Source: Haloferax mucosum ATCC BAA-1512 (lineage in GTDB: Archaea > Halobacteriota > Halobacteria > Halobacteriales > Haloferacaceae). Taken from it: 64,000 bases of DNA. Below, one piece after another: positions 1 to 7,708 of this stretch. Numbering within the stretch: position 1 is the stretch's first letter; each line of letters opens with the position of its first letter. The position numbers were made by a program, and so were the translations under genes. The notes below the pieces were generated by a model. The model did no database searches. It saw only the letters and a list, made by a program, of their open reading frames with translations, and was not told the DNA's origin. The stretch covers positions 1 through 64,000 of the forward strand of contig NZ_AOLN01000007.1 in NCBI RefSeq assembly GCF_000337815.1, written 5' to 3'.

Positions 1-396
1 TTCGGTGAGATGCACCCGGCGTCGTTCGACCCGGAGGAAGCTTCAACCCAACTAGGGTTCGTCTGTAACAACACGGATAGGCTTGACGACCTATTCTCTG
101 GGAACGCTTCAACCCAACTAGGGTTCGTCTGTAACGGACGTCCGCATCTCCGGCTTCGAGTTCGCCACCGAGCTTCAACCCAACTAGGGTTCGTCTGTAA
201 CCACGAGAACTCAGCGCCTTGAACTTCGTGGCAAGGCCGCTTCAACCCAACTAGGGTTCGTCTGTAACCGCTAAATTACTCGTTTCCTCAAAACACTCGG
301 TGCTTCAACCCAACTAGGGTTCGTCTGTAACCGGCAGTGCTCAACACACTCCTGAGTGCGTTTGAGGCTTCAACCCAACTAGGGTTCGTCTGTAAC
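1..396 (-). CRISPR. CRISPR array, six visible 30-bp repeats, left end cut by the window
   Basis: Six identical 30-bp repeats lie at 40-69, 106-135, 172-201, 239-268, 302-331 and 367-396. Each begins GCTTCAACCCAAC and ends TTCGTCTGTAAC on the + strand. The spacers between them are 36, 36, 37, 33 and 35 bp, and bases 1-39 are a further spacer. Read on the minus strand, the repeat starts GTTACAGACGAACCC and ends GTTGAAGC. That fits the Haloferax type I-B repeat, whose last eight bases form the crRNA 5' handle, so transcription should run leftward from the leader at the right. The repeats show no degeneration, which suggests a leader-proximal, still active end. No cas genes are in the window. Spacer targets could not be searched. 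Confidence 0.97.
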
Positions 397-560
397 CATG
401 CCCAGTTCAGGGGCACACAGCCTTCTACGCACTGCCCACACTCAACAGTTTCCGTCGACCTCCAATAACCCTCAAACCCCCGGGGGTCGATGGAAATTCA
501 GGAAGAACCCTCGAAACGAACTTCTGTGAGCCGGGTTTTTTGCGGAAGTTGAGTCAGATC
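397..560 (-). promoter_or_regulatory. CRISPR leader
   Basis: This noncoding stretch abuts the last repeat on the side expected for a leader. On the minus strand it contains a purine/GC-rich block at about 460-496, with the core CGACCCCCGGGGGTTTGAGG followed by TTATTGGAGGTCGACGG. From memory this resembles leaders of other Haloferax arrays. New spacers should be added at the junction at 396/397, and the array promoter should lie inside this region. The exact upstream limit is a guess. Confidence 0.7.
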
Positions 561-696
561 CAGCCGAGCCTCACCTGACGAGTATTCTACTGGACCGCTA
601 TCGAATTATCCGATGAGTGGGTGCACGTAGTCTGCAATCGTTCCGGTAGCAGTACGCTCCCACAAAATTTTCAACCCGATATATCAACCTTCCAAT

Positions 697-1316
697 ATGA
701 AAAACTCGCCCTCGTTGCCCTCCTTGCTGGACTAGTATTCCTTGCCGGGTGTTCCGGTGGTGCCGATACGTCCCCAACTGAAACCGAGAGTCCCACAATG
801 ACACCGACTGCGAGTCCAACCACCACAGTTGAGTCCACCAAGGTCGTCAAGTACAGTAAACTTAACAGCGGACAGCAAGCCGCGTTCGAGGACGCCATTC
901 GAGATGAGGCACACTTTGTCCCGGATTCACCGTACATAAACGACTCTGCCGGATACGCCAACGTGGATTCCGACCCGTTTCGGGAACATGACTATGTCCG
1001 CTACAAGGGAGTGATATACCGGACTTCCGTCACTTGGGGCGACTTGTATGCCACCTACACGATTCGAGCATCAGTTGGCTCACCCGGTGACGACGACACC
1101 GTCGTGACATTCGAAAGCCTGCCGGCCGACATTCAGGATGAAGTCAAGACAGCTCTCACAGAGGGCGAGTACTTCGCACCAGTTGGCAAGTGGGACGTGC
1201 TTCCTGAGGTGTTACAAGACGTTGACTACGTCCGCTACGAAAACCAAACGTACGAGATGAGCCATATCGTCGGTGACGCGCCGAGCGAGGTGCTGACTGC
1301 TGAAAAAGTGGGGTGA
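697..1316 (+). pseudogene. Two-repeat lipoprotein gene with an apparent -1 frameshift in its signal peptide
   Basis: The body encodes a haloarchaeal lipoprotein. It has a hydrophobic segment LALVALLAGLVFLAGC ending in a lipobox cysteine, then a Thr/Ser/Pro-rich linker. Two copies of a domain of about 60 residues follow, each ending in DYVRY(K/E) and a Tyr-rich strand. The only ATG placed for a signal peptide is at 697, after an AT-rich promoter-like stretch at 661-690, but it is out of frame. It is followed by five A residues (700-704); six would give MKKLALVALL, a textbook start. An in-frame ATG at 621 would instead add an implausible 30-residue polar N-terminus. The gene is therefore either frameshifted, phase-variable in the A tract, or carries a sequencing error. 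Function unknown; probably anchored outside the membrane. Confidence 0.6.
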
Positions 1317-1460
1317 TTGCGTGGAACGAATCATCAATTCGTATATTTAGTTGCCGTTCGAATCTTTGGTTGCCCATGCAACTCGTTCAGGGGGACTCGC
1401 ACGCGATACGCGGTTGCTGATCGAAATGCTCGATGACATTGAAAGTGGTAGAGAGTAGAG

Positions 1461-1536
1461 ATGGGCCACTGTGGCTCGCTTCGCACGCCACAAGCATCTT
1501 GCTCACACCGTTCGCGGGGACGGCTCAGATTCGAAC
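1461..1536 (-). repeat. Degenerate second remnant of the tRNA-Pro 3' end
   Basis: ATGGGCC at 1461-1467 and GGCTCAGATTCGAAC at 1522-1536 are two adjacent pieces of the tRNA-Pro 3' end, separated here by 54 bp (1468-1521). This looks like an older displaced att copy. The surrounding stretch 1317-1793 holds no convincing gene. It also contains an inverted repeat at about 1587-1618 (CAGACC...GGTCTG) with a CGCTCGCTGT-type loop. Confidence 0.5.
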
Positions 1537-1630
1537 CCGACGAGACTCCGTCTCGCATCTTTACCAAGTGAAATCTCCCACACCTCTCAGACCGCTCGCT
1601 GTCGCTCGTGGTCTGTGAAAGGTGGGGAAA

Positions 1631-1723
1631 ATATGGGCCGGCTCAGATTCGAACTTCGTTCGCTCGCTGTGCTCGCTCTCTAATCGCGCTCCCGACGGTC
1701 GCGCGATTGAGGTTACGGCCACC
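1631..1723 (-). repeat. Left attachment site: displaced 3' part of tRNA-Pro, split by a 53-bp insert
   Basis: Bases 1631-1655 are identical to 28476-28500, which cover the 3' end and T arm of the intact tRNA-Pro. Bases 1709-1723 are identical to 28501-28515, the next part of the tRNA. Between them are 53 bp (1656-1708) of GCTCGCTGTGCTCGCTC-like sequence that are absent from the intact gene. Together the two pieces form a 40-bp direct repeat marking the left end of the integrated element. The integrase gene starts 70 bp inside it. Confidence 0.85.
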
Positions 1724-1793
1724 AACTTCCTGAAAGAAAGTTGGCTACCCAACCACCGTGTGCCGCCCATCACGCCGCAACTGGTGCCTCAGA

Positions 1794-2825
1794 ATGACGG
1801 AACCCCAGAACCCACTCGAACCACTCGAACCCAGAACCGCCGTCGAAATGTACCTTAACGACCGACGCGGCGAAGTCTCCTCGGCGACACACCAAAGTCA
1901 CGGCTACCGACTCGAACGCTTCGTCGAATGGTGTGACGAGAACGCCATCGAGAACCTGAACCCGCTCACTGGACGCGACATCCAGTCGTACAAGATCAGT
2001 CGGAAGCGAGATGGACTTGTTCCGACATCGCTGAAAGGCCAGCTCGACACGCTCAGGGTCTTTCTCCGGTTCTGCGCGTCCATCAACGGCGTCCACCCGG
2101 AACTCCCAGAAACGGTCAACAGCCCATCTCTAACCGATGACGAAAAGCGTGGAACGGACGTGATTCGTAACAGACGTGCTGACCGGATCCTCGCCCACCG
2201 TTCAAAATACGACTACGCCAGTCGCAAGCACGCCCAGTTCCGACTCCTCTGGGCGACGGGAATGCGGATGGGTGCCGCCCGGAGTATCGACCTCACAGAC
2301 CTCAATATCAAGAACCAGTACGTCGATCTCCACCACCGACCCGAGACCGAAACCCCCCTGAAGAACAACGTCCGCGGGGAACGTGAGATCGCGCTCGACA
2401 CGCAGACGGTCAACGTGCTCCGGGACTACATCGACGAGAACCGTGAGAACTCGACCGACGACTACGGCCGCGAACCATTGTTGACGACGGAGTTTGGCCG
2501 GGCGTCGGACAACTCAGTGCGGGCGTGGACGTACCAAATGACGCGCCCCTGTATGGCTGGGATGGAGTGTCCACACGGCCGCAAACCAGAGACGTGCGAA
2601 GCCGTCGACGGCGTCTCTCGGATGTCGGCGAGTAAGTGTCCCGACTCGGTTGCACCTCACGCGATCCGTCGAGGAGCGATCACCCACCATCTCGCCCAAG
2701 ACACGCCCACGAAGGTGGTTTCCGACCGAATGAACGTCGGAATGGACGTGCTGGAAGAACACTACGACGCCCGTTCAGAGCACGAGAAAATGGAGCAGAG
2801 ACGCAACCATCTCCCCGACATCTGA
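1794..2825 (+). CDS. Tyrosine recombinase (integrase) of the tRNA-Pro element
   Basis: This is a 343-residue phage-type integrase. It has an N-terminal SAM-like core-binding domain (residues about 15-100) and a C-terminal catalytic domain. The catalytic residues seen are Arg in ATGMRMGAAR (about residue 160), HAIRR (His 289), and Tyr 324 in LEEHYDARS. A Cys-rich insert (MECPHGRKPETC...SASKCP) before HAIRR is typical of haloarchaeal integrases. ATG 1794 was chosen because it follows the attachment repeat and begins the conserved sequence; an upstream extension to 1758 would run into the att region. It should catalyse integration and excision between the tRNA-Pro 3' end and the element site. 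Its position 70 bp from the left att supports this. Confidence 0.95.
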   Translation: MTEPQNPLEPLEPRTAVEMYLNDRRGEVSSATHQSHGYRLERFVEWCDENAIENLNPLTGRDIQSYKISRKRDGLVPTSLKGQLDTLRVFLRFCASINGVHPELPETVNSPSLTDDEKRGTDVIRNRRADRILAHRSKYDYASRKHAQFRLLWATGMRMGAARSIDLTDLNIKNQYVDLHHRPETETPLKNNVRGEREIALDTQTVNVLRDYIDENRENSTDDYGREPLLTTEFGRASDNSVRAWTYQMTRPCMAGMECPHGRKPETCEAVDGVSRMSASKCPDSVAPHAIRRGAITHHLAQDTPTKVVSDRMNVGMDVLEEHYDARSEHEKMEQRRNHLPDI

Positions 2826-2874
2826 CCGGGTGGTTCGGCACCCACCACCCAACGAGTAATCAGCAAACTGCCAG

Positions 2875-3597
2875 TCAGTCGGCGGTTGTCTTCTGCTCTT
2901 CCGATGGTTTCTGCCACTGTGTGACCGCTCTTGAGGCGTGGAAGGACACGTAGAGAAGGAAGAAGCCGAACAGAAGGATGATACCCTTCTCGATGAGCGA
3001 GAACGAGGAGAGCTGCGTGCCTGACCAGATGTAGAGCGACACCGAGTACTGGACTATAACGACGAATATCAGGCCACCACGGGAGACGTCGCGGGCGAGG
3101 GCGTCAAACGCGTCTCGGATGTCGGCGTGAGAATCCACAATTGACGACACGTTCATCGCTAGTGCGAACAGGACGGCGAATGCCAGCACAAGTCCCAACG
3201 GCTGAACTTGAATCGACACCACCGTGAGGACGAGAAGGGCAAGGAACGCCCCGACGTGGAACGCGACGATGCCTGAGTTGTTCTGCCGGAGAGCGTCGCC
3301 CAAGTAGTACCCCGTACCGAGTCCAATCAGGGCGATTCGGACGGGTGTGACAATCTCCTTTCCAACAACGGCAAGTCCGATGGATGTCCGCATTCCCCGG
3401 TTCAGAACGACGAGGAGCAGAATCAGGGCTACGCCGGCGACGAATGCCGGTAGGTGGTACTGCTGCAGTTTTTGAAGGATTTCGGTCTCGTCGCGTTCGT
3501 CCACCTCTTCACCTTCCATATCTTCTGAAAACGGAATGTCTTCACTTAAAACATCTTCCCGGGGTAGTACGTCGCCATCTCGATGCCGACCTTCCAC
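2875..3597 (-). CDS. Five- to six-helix membrane protein, unknown
   Basis: The first 47 residues or so are acidic and hydrophilic (EDIPFSEDMEGEEVDERDETE). Then come hydrophobic helices: AFVAGVALILLLVVL, PVRIALIGLGTGYYLG, a pair around residues 115-150, LIFVVIVQYSVSLYIW, and GIILLFGFFLLYVSF. It ends in a charged tail. Met 27 (3519) is an alternative start that would remove most of the acidic leader. No enzyme motif is visible. It sits between the integrase and the restriction genes, probably co-transcribed with the small gene upstream at 3634-3891. It is cargo of the element; no function can be assigned. Confidence 0.75.
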   Translation of the reverse strand: MEGRHRDGDVLPREDVLSEDIPFSEDMEGEEVDERDETEILQKLQQYHLPAFVAGVALILLLVVLNRGMRTSIGLAVVGKEIVTPVRIALIGLGTGYYLGDALRQNNSGIVAFHVGAFLALLVLTVVSIQVQPLGLVLAFAVLFALAMNVSSIVDSHADIRDAFDALARDVSRGGLIFVVIVQYSVSLYIWSGTQLSSFSLIEKGIILLFGFFLLYVSFHASRAVTQWQKPSEEQKTTAD

Positions 3598-3633
3598 GAG
3601 AAGACCGCGAGCACGTCCTCGACAGGATGTATC

Positions 3634-3891
3634 TCACTCAGGTCGAATCTTGACAAAGCCCGACGAAGGGGACATCTCTCCGTCGATATCGTTTAGGGAG
3701 AGGTAAAACGAATTGTACCCTTCCAACTCTCCATCGATCAGCTCGGCGATCTCTTCCGCAGTCTCACGCGACAATGCATCAGCCTCACCACCAGCGGTCA
3801 CAGTAATTCCATCCGTCGGTCGGTGATGGACTGATGCGTCGTACTCGTCGATTATGTCCTCAACAGTCTCAATGGCACTATTGTCATTCAT
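3634..3891 (-). CDS. Small acidic protein, unknown (85 aa)
   Basis: The start ATG 3891 gives MNDNSAIETVEDIIDEYD. The longer reading from 3918 adds nine atypical residues. The sequence is acidic, with alternating strand and helix predictions, ITVTAGGEAD in the middle and GFVKIRPE at the end. No cysteines or recognised motif are seen. It lies 36 bp upstream of the membrane protein gene on the same strand, so the two probably form an operon. The 100 bp to its right is a divergent promoter region shared with the BglII-like gene at 3993. Confidence 0.6.
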   Translation of the reverse strand: MNDNSAIETVEDIIDEYDASVHHRPTDGITVTAGGEADALSRETAEEIAELIDGELEGYNSFYLSLNDIDGEMSPSSGFVKIRPE

Positions 3892-3992
3892 ACTGTCACA
3901 CCGCGGCGGGAGTACCATAAACGAACTTACTGGAGGTCACTCAGGTCTACCGATTCAGTGGTTTTATCGCGGATACATGAGGAGTGCGGCTT

Positions 3993-4619
3993 ATGGATAT
4001 TGTTCACACCTACTCACATTTTGGCGGAGCCGAAATCCTCGAAGCCCGGCACCCGACTTTGAACGATGAGATCAACGAGACGATTGAAGCGGTCGCCAAC
4101 CCCGGCCGAGGGAAGATTAGTCAGGAGGCGACGAATAAGGGCGAGAAACTTTTTTCGCCGAAAGAGCTGAACACCGCGTTCGAGAAAGAGTTCGAATCGA
4201 GGGGCTGGGAGGAGGTCAGAGAGAACTTCACTATCTCCATCCCAGATTACGAACACGAGGTTAGTGGTTCGTACTTTCAGGTTGACTTCGAGAAGGATGG
4301 TATCTTCGTTGAGGTTCAAAAAGGCAAGTACTTTGCAATGTACTACGACCTTGCCAAATTCCAGTTCTTGTACAACAGAGGTGATCTGGAGGTCGGCATT
4401 GAAATCGTTCCCTCTCACTTCCTCTACAGGCAGATGTCCTCGGGGGTATCGTACGGTGAGAAACTCGTCCACGACTTAGAGCGCATCGGGGGGAATTTCC
4501 CACTGGTACCCCTGAAGGTGATTCTGATCGATATGCCTCTCGAAGGTACGGACTATATGATGAACGAGCGCAAGAAGGTTCGTGGACTCAACGGGGAAGA
4601 CAGCCAACAGCGGAAATGA
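3993..4619 (+). CDS. BglII-type restriction endonuclease 1
   Basis: This 208-residue protein has the PD-(D/E)xK variant used by BglII: Asp98, Glu107 and Gln109 in YFQVDF...GIFVEVQKGKYF. BglII uses Asp84, Glu93 and Gln95, so the spacing (9 and 2) is identical. Downstream YDLAKFQFLY, GIEIVPSHFL and MSSGVSYGEKL match the other copy at 4632-5378. The start ATG 3993 gives MDIVHTYSHFGGAEIL, which aligns with RVTDIFSFGGGLETL of its paralogue; a GTG at 3984 is possible. It should be a type II homodimeric endonuclease; the cognate methylase may be the gene at 9471. Its target cannot be read from sequence. Confidence 0.85.
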   Translation: MDIVHTYSHFGGAEILEARHPTLNDEINETIEAVANPGRGKISQEATNKGEKLFSPKELNTAFEKEFESRGWEEVRENFTISIPDYEHEVSGSYFQVDFEKDGIFVEVQKGKYFAMYYDLAKFQFLYNRGDLEVGIEIVPSHFLYRQMSSGVSYGEKLVHDLERIGGNFPLVPLKVILIDMPLEGTDYMMNERKKVRGLNGEDSQQRK

Positions 4620-4631
4620 AGATTGTCGCAG

Positions 4632-5378
4632 TCAGAAGTCGGCGACGGTCTGTTGGCTGGTCACTCCGACTTCGGCTTCAAGGTTGTTGTGGTCGATACT
4701 CGGACGTTCAAACCCAACACCAATACCGACCACCGGAATCCGGTACTCCTCGTTCACGTAATCCGTTGGTAAGTGGCTAATCTCGGCCTCCAACTGCTCG
4801 TAGTACCCGACGCCAGTCGACATATCCTGAACGAGATTGTTGGACGGCAGCACCTCGATACCGAGACCAATCTTGTCGTGTTGCTGGAAGTGGCCAAATT
4901 TCGCCAGCACGTCGTAGATCATAAACGCGTACTTGCCGAACTGAATCTCTACGCAGCAACTGTTCTTCCATCCGTCTACGGTACGTTTCCCGTACCGTTC
5001 ACCGGGAGAAATGTCGACTTCACACTCAGGGTCGCCGATTGACCGTGGTTCCTTTCCAATTTCCTCGATCTCGGATTTGTTGCGGCCCGCGGAGTGGTCA
5101 ACAGCCCACCCATAGGTGTCGTGGAGTTGTTCGATGAGGATGTTGTGGTTCATCGTACCGGGGGAAGCGAGGAATTTCCCCGACTTCGATGCCTCCTTCG
5201 TCCGCTTGACGAAGACCTCGTCTGCCGTGTTAGATTCAATCGCTTTGACCAACTCGTCGTACTCGTCGCGGTAATCAGACTGGAGCGTTTCGAGGCCGCC
5301 ACCGAAAGAGAAGATGTCCGTGACCCGCATTTGGGCATCTTCTGGTACGGGAACGATAGGGTCAGATCCGCTTGACAT
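4632..5378 (-). CDS. BglII-type restriction endonuclease 2
   Basis: This 248-residue protein is paralogous to the gene at 3993 and converges with it, with only 12 bp between stops. The active-site triplet is Asp135, Glu144 and Gln146 in RTVDGWKNSCCVEIQFGKY, with the same 9/2 spacing as BglII. YDVLAKFGHF, GLGIEVLPSN and MSTGVGYYEQL complete the family pattern. Compared with copy 1 it has about 16 extra N-terminal residues and a longer segment before the active site (GRNKSEIEEIGKEPRSIGDP). Alternative start: Met 17 (5330). Two nucleases of one family in one island could be a heterodimer, two specificities, or an active and a control copy. All catalytic residues appear intact in both. Confidence 0.85.
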   Translation of the reverse strand: MSSGSDPIVPVPEDAQMRVTDIFSFGGGLETLQSDYRDEYDELVKAIESNTADEVFVKRTKEASKSGKFLASPGTMNHNILIEQLHDTYGWAVDHSAGRNKSEIEEIGKEPRSIGDPECEVDISPGERYGKRTVDGWKNSCCVEIQFGKYAFMIYDVLAKFGHFQQHDKIGLGIEVLPSNNLVQDMSTGVGYYEQLEAEISHLPTDYVNEEYRIPVVGIGVGFERPSIDHNNLEAEVGVTSQQTVADF

Positions 5379-5519
5379 ACCCGAGCCGACGAATTCGGCT
5401 CAGATAAAGGCAATGACCAATGAGGAAGTCAATCAATTGGCTCACGGTGAATTTAAACGGTTACCCATCTTTGTTAAACTAACCCGAAAATGACGCGCTT
5501 CCGAGGACTTCAATAAATT

Positions 5520-7706
5520 ATGAGTGGTGAGATATGTGGTACTATTGTTGAGGCAGAATATTTGCCTAACAAGTCAGATTGGGTTTGTAAAAGAAAGCCT
5601 CAAGATGATTTCGACAAATGTGTCTGGCATCGTCGGCCCTCTGAGAAAGATGTATCAGACATTGAGAAGGCGCTTGAAGAAGATGAGGAGCCTCTGTACG
5701 GTGCAGACCTTTCGTCTATGGACATTTCAAGTTTGAAATTCGACAATTGTGACCTATCTAACGCTGATTTTTATAATTCGCAGCTACGGGATGTTCAATT
5801 TGAATCTTCACGTTTAGCACACTCAACCTTTGATAAATGTCGAATGTCGAGGGTGAAATTCATAGACAGTAACCTCAATAATGCGAAATTCAATACACCA
5901 GATACCGAATTAATAGAGTGCAGATTTGAGGGGGGAGAGCAGATTGGCGTAGAGTTCAAAAATACAGACATCGCCAAATCAACATTTTCTGACCTTTTGG
6001 TGAAAGATTCATCTCTATTTGACGCTAGCTTCAAAAGGTGTACCCTGTCTGGGTTGAGTATCTATGATAGCGTTCTAAATCTATTGTCTATCAAGTATTC
6101 TGAATTGTTTAATGTTAGAATACAAAATTCAAAATGCGAGGAATTAACGATTGATTCTGGAGAGATACAGAGCACATCATTTGACAAACTTGGCCGATCT
6201 TCAACTGTTTCGATTCAAGGAACTTCAAAAACAGATATTGAATTTGGAGGTGACAAAGTTGACGAGATTACGTTCACAGGATGTTATGATGCCGACTTTA
6301 ATATTAACTTGAAGCACATTGGGTCGTTAGATTTTAATAATGTTGAAGCGGGTAGTTGCAAATTCCACATAAATAAAGTCGATGCATTTGTTGCAGATGA
6401 CATATCAGTTGATAACCTTCAACTTAATATCAAAAATATAGCTCATTCTGAGATAACTGGTCTAACTGTTAACGAAGTTGGAGAACTACACGACGCGACG
6501 ATTGAAGGAGGCGAGTTTAAACACGTCTCAGTCTCTGGTGGATATATTTCGGACTTCGAATTTTTGGATATAGATATTACCAAGTTAGATATAGATGGTG
6601 GAGAAATATCCGGAACTATCTTTGAGTCGGGTACATTGGCTGGTTCAAATTTCAGTGGAGCCACCATCAGTAATTCCAAGTTTAGAGAGATCAATCTTTG
6701 CCGTGTCAATCTTTCAAATGCTGTTCTTTCAGGAGAAGTCGAATTTAAAGAGGTTGATGCTACGTCTGCAAATCTGACACAGGCGAAAATGAACGGTAGA
6801 TCATTTCAAGGTGCCAATCTGGAAGAGTCTGTGATGAGAGATACCGACCTCAGAGGAACTGATTTGAAAGGCGCAAGGCTGTTTGACGCTGATTTCAATA
6901 CGATACGGATTAACGACCAGACCGACCTCGGTGACCGGTGTCATTATGAATATTTAGCAGATCTCGATGCAGAATGTAATGGCCCTGAACAGTCCGATTC
7001 GGTCGAAAATAATGATTTGGAATACGAAATTGATGACCTTGTAAGGAACTCGTCCTTTCTTAGTCGGCTAACTCCGACACCCATACGAACGTGCAAGCGA
7101 TTTTGGAATAGATTTCGGTCAGATAGTACGGACGGCTGGGCAAAACAAAATGCTGAATTATTAAAATCATCTGCTCGTGTATATCGAGCATATCAACAGC
7201 TTTTGAGGGCAAATTCATTGCCAAGTCGAGTTAGGCATTTTCGGATTAGAGAGAAAGAAGCACGACGAAAGCAAGCATTTGTAGAGGGCGATATTATCGC
7301 GTGGATGCGTCTGTCTGCTCTCAGATGGTTCATCCAATATGGGGAACGGTACCGGAATGTATTGATCAACTCCATATTTGTTATTCTTCTCTGGGGTATC
7401 CTGTACTTACATACGGGCGGCATCAGGAACTCTACCTCCAGTGGTGATCCAATCCAAAGAGGTTCGGTTGCATTTATTCGTACAGTTGCTCGATGGATAG
7501 TCGAGATATTACCGGGAACATATGACCAGACAATACAGCTCCTGACTAGTATGTATTTCAGTGTAGTTACGTTCACTACACTTGGTTACGGCGACTTTCA
7601 GCCCGCTTCCGACTTTACTCGCCTTTTAGCTGGCGTGGAGTCATTAATTGGCGCCGGCCTCACCGCAGTTTTCATATTTATTCTCAGTCGCAGGGCCACT
7701 TGGTGA
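5520..7706 (+). CDS. Pentapeptide-repeat protein fused to a C-terminal two-TM potassium channel
   Basis: This is a 728-residue protein. Residues 1-40 hold a Cys/His cluster (CGTIVE...WVCKR...KCVWH) that could bind zinc. Residues about 60-470 are long runs of pentapeptide-like repeats (A/S-N/D-L/F-x-x, for example LSNADFYNSQLRDVQFESS and NLEESVMRDTDLRGTDLKGA), predicting a quadrilateral beta helix. A charged linker follows. Then come a first TM helix (VLINSIFVILLWGILYL), a pore loop with the potassium filter TLGYGD at 687-692, and a second TM helix to the C-terminus. The gene is very AT-rich compared with the host and ends 2 bp from the convergent ATPase gene. A membrane-depolarising defence effector gated by the beta-helix domain is an inference; it could also be a plain ion channel. 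Confidence 0.9.
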   Translation: MSGEICGTIVEAEYLPNKSDWVCKRKPQDDFDKCVWHRRPSEKDVSDIEKALEEDEEPLYGADLSSMDISSLKFDNCDLSNADFYNSQLRDVQFESSRLAHSTFDKCRMSRVKFIDSNLNNAKFNTPDTELIECRFEGGEQIGVEFKNTDIAKSTFSDLLVKDSSLFDASFKRCTLSGLSIYDSVLNLLSIKYSELFNVRIQNSKCEELTIDSGEIQSTSFDKLGRSSTVSIQGTSKTDIEFGGDKVDEITFTGCYDADFNINLKHIGSLDFNNVEAGSCKFHINKVDAFVADDISVDNLQLNIKNIAHSEITGLTVNEVGELHDATIEGGEFKHVSVSGGYISDFEFLDIDITKLDIDGGEISGTIFESGTLAGSNFSGATISNSKFREINLCRVNLSNAVLSGEVEFKEVDATSANLTQAKMNGRSFQGANLEESVMRDTDLRGTDLKGARLFDADFNTIRINDQTDLGDRCHYEYLADLDAECNGPEQSDSVENNDLEYEIDDLVRNSSFLSRLTPTPIRTCKRFWNRFRSDSTDGWAKQNAELLKSSARVYRAYQQLLRANSLPSRVRHFRIREKEARRKQAFVEGDIIAWMRLSALRWFIQYGERYRNVLINSIFVILLWGILYLHTGGIRNSTSSGDPIQRGSVAFIRTVARWIVEILPGTYDQTIQLLTSMYFSVVTFTTLGYGDFQPASDFTRLLAGVESLIGAGLTAVFIFILSRRATW

Positions 7707-7708
7707 CG

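Noticed and set aside
10-222. Open frame with repeated ASTQLGFVCN
   Set aside because: It is only the CRISPR repeat read in one frame.
1433-1757. Small open frames between lipoprotein and integrase
   Set aside because: They run through tRNA remnants and low-complexity repeats, with no start signals or family features.
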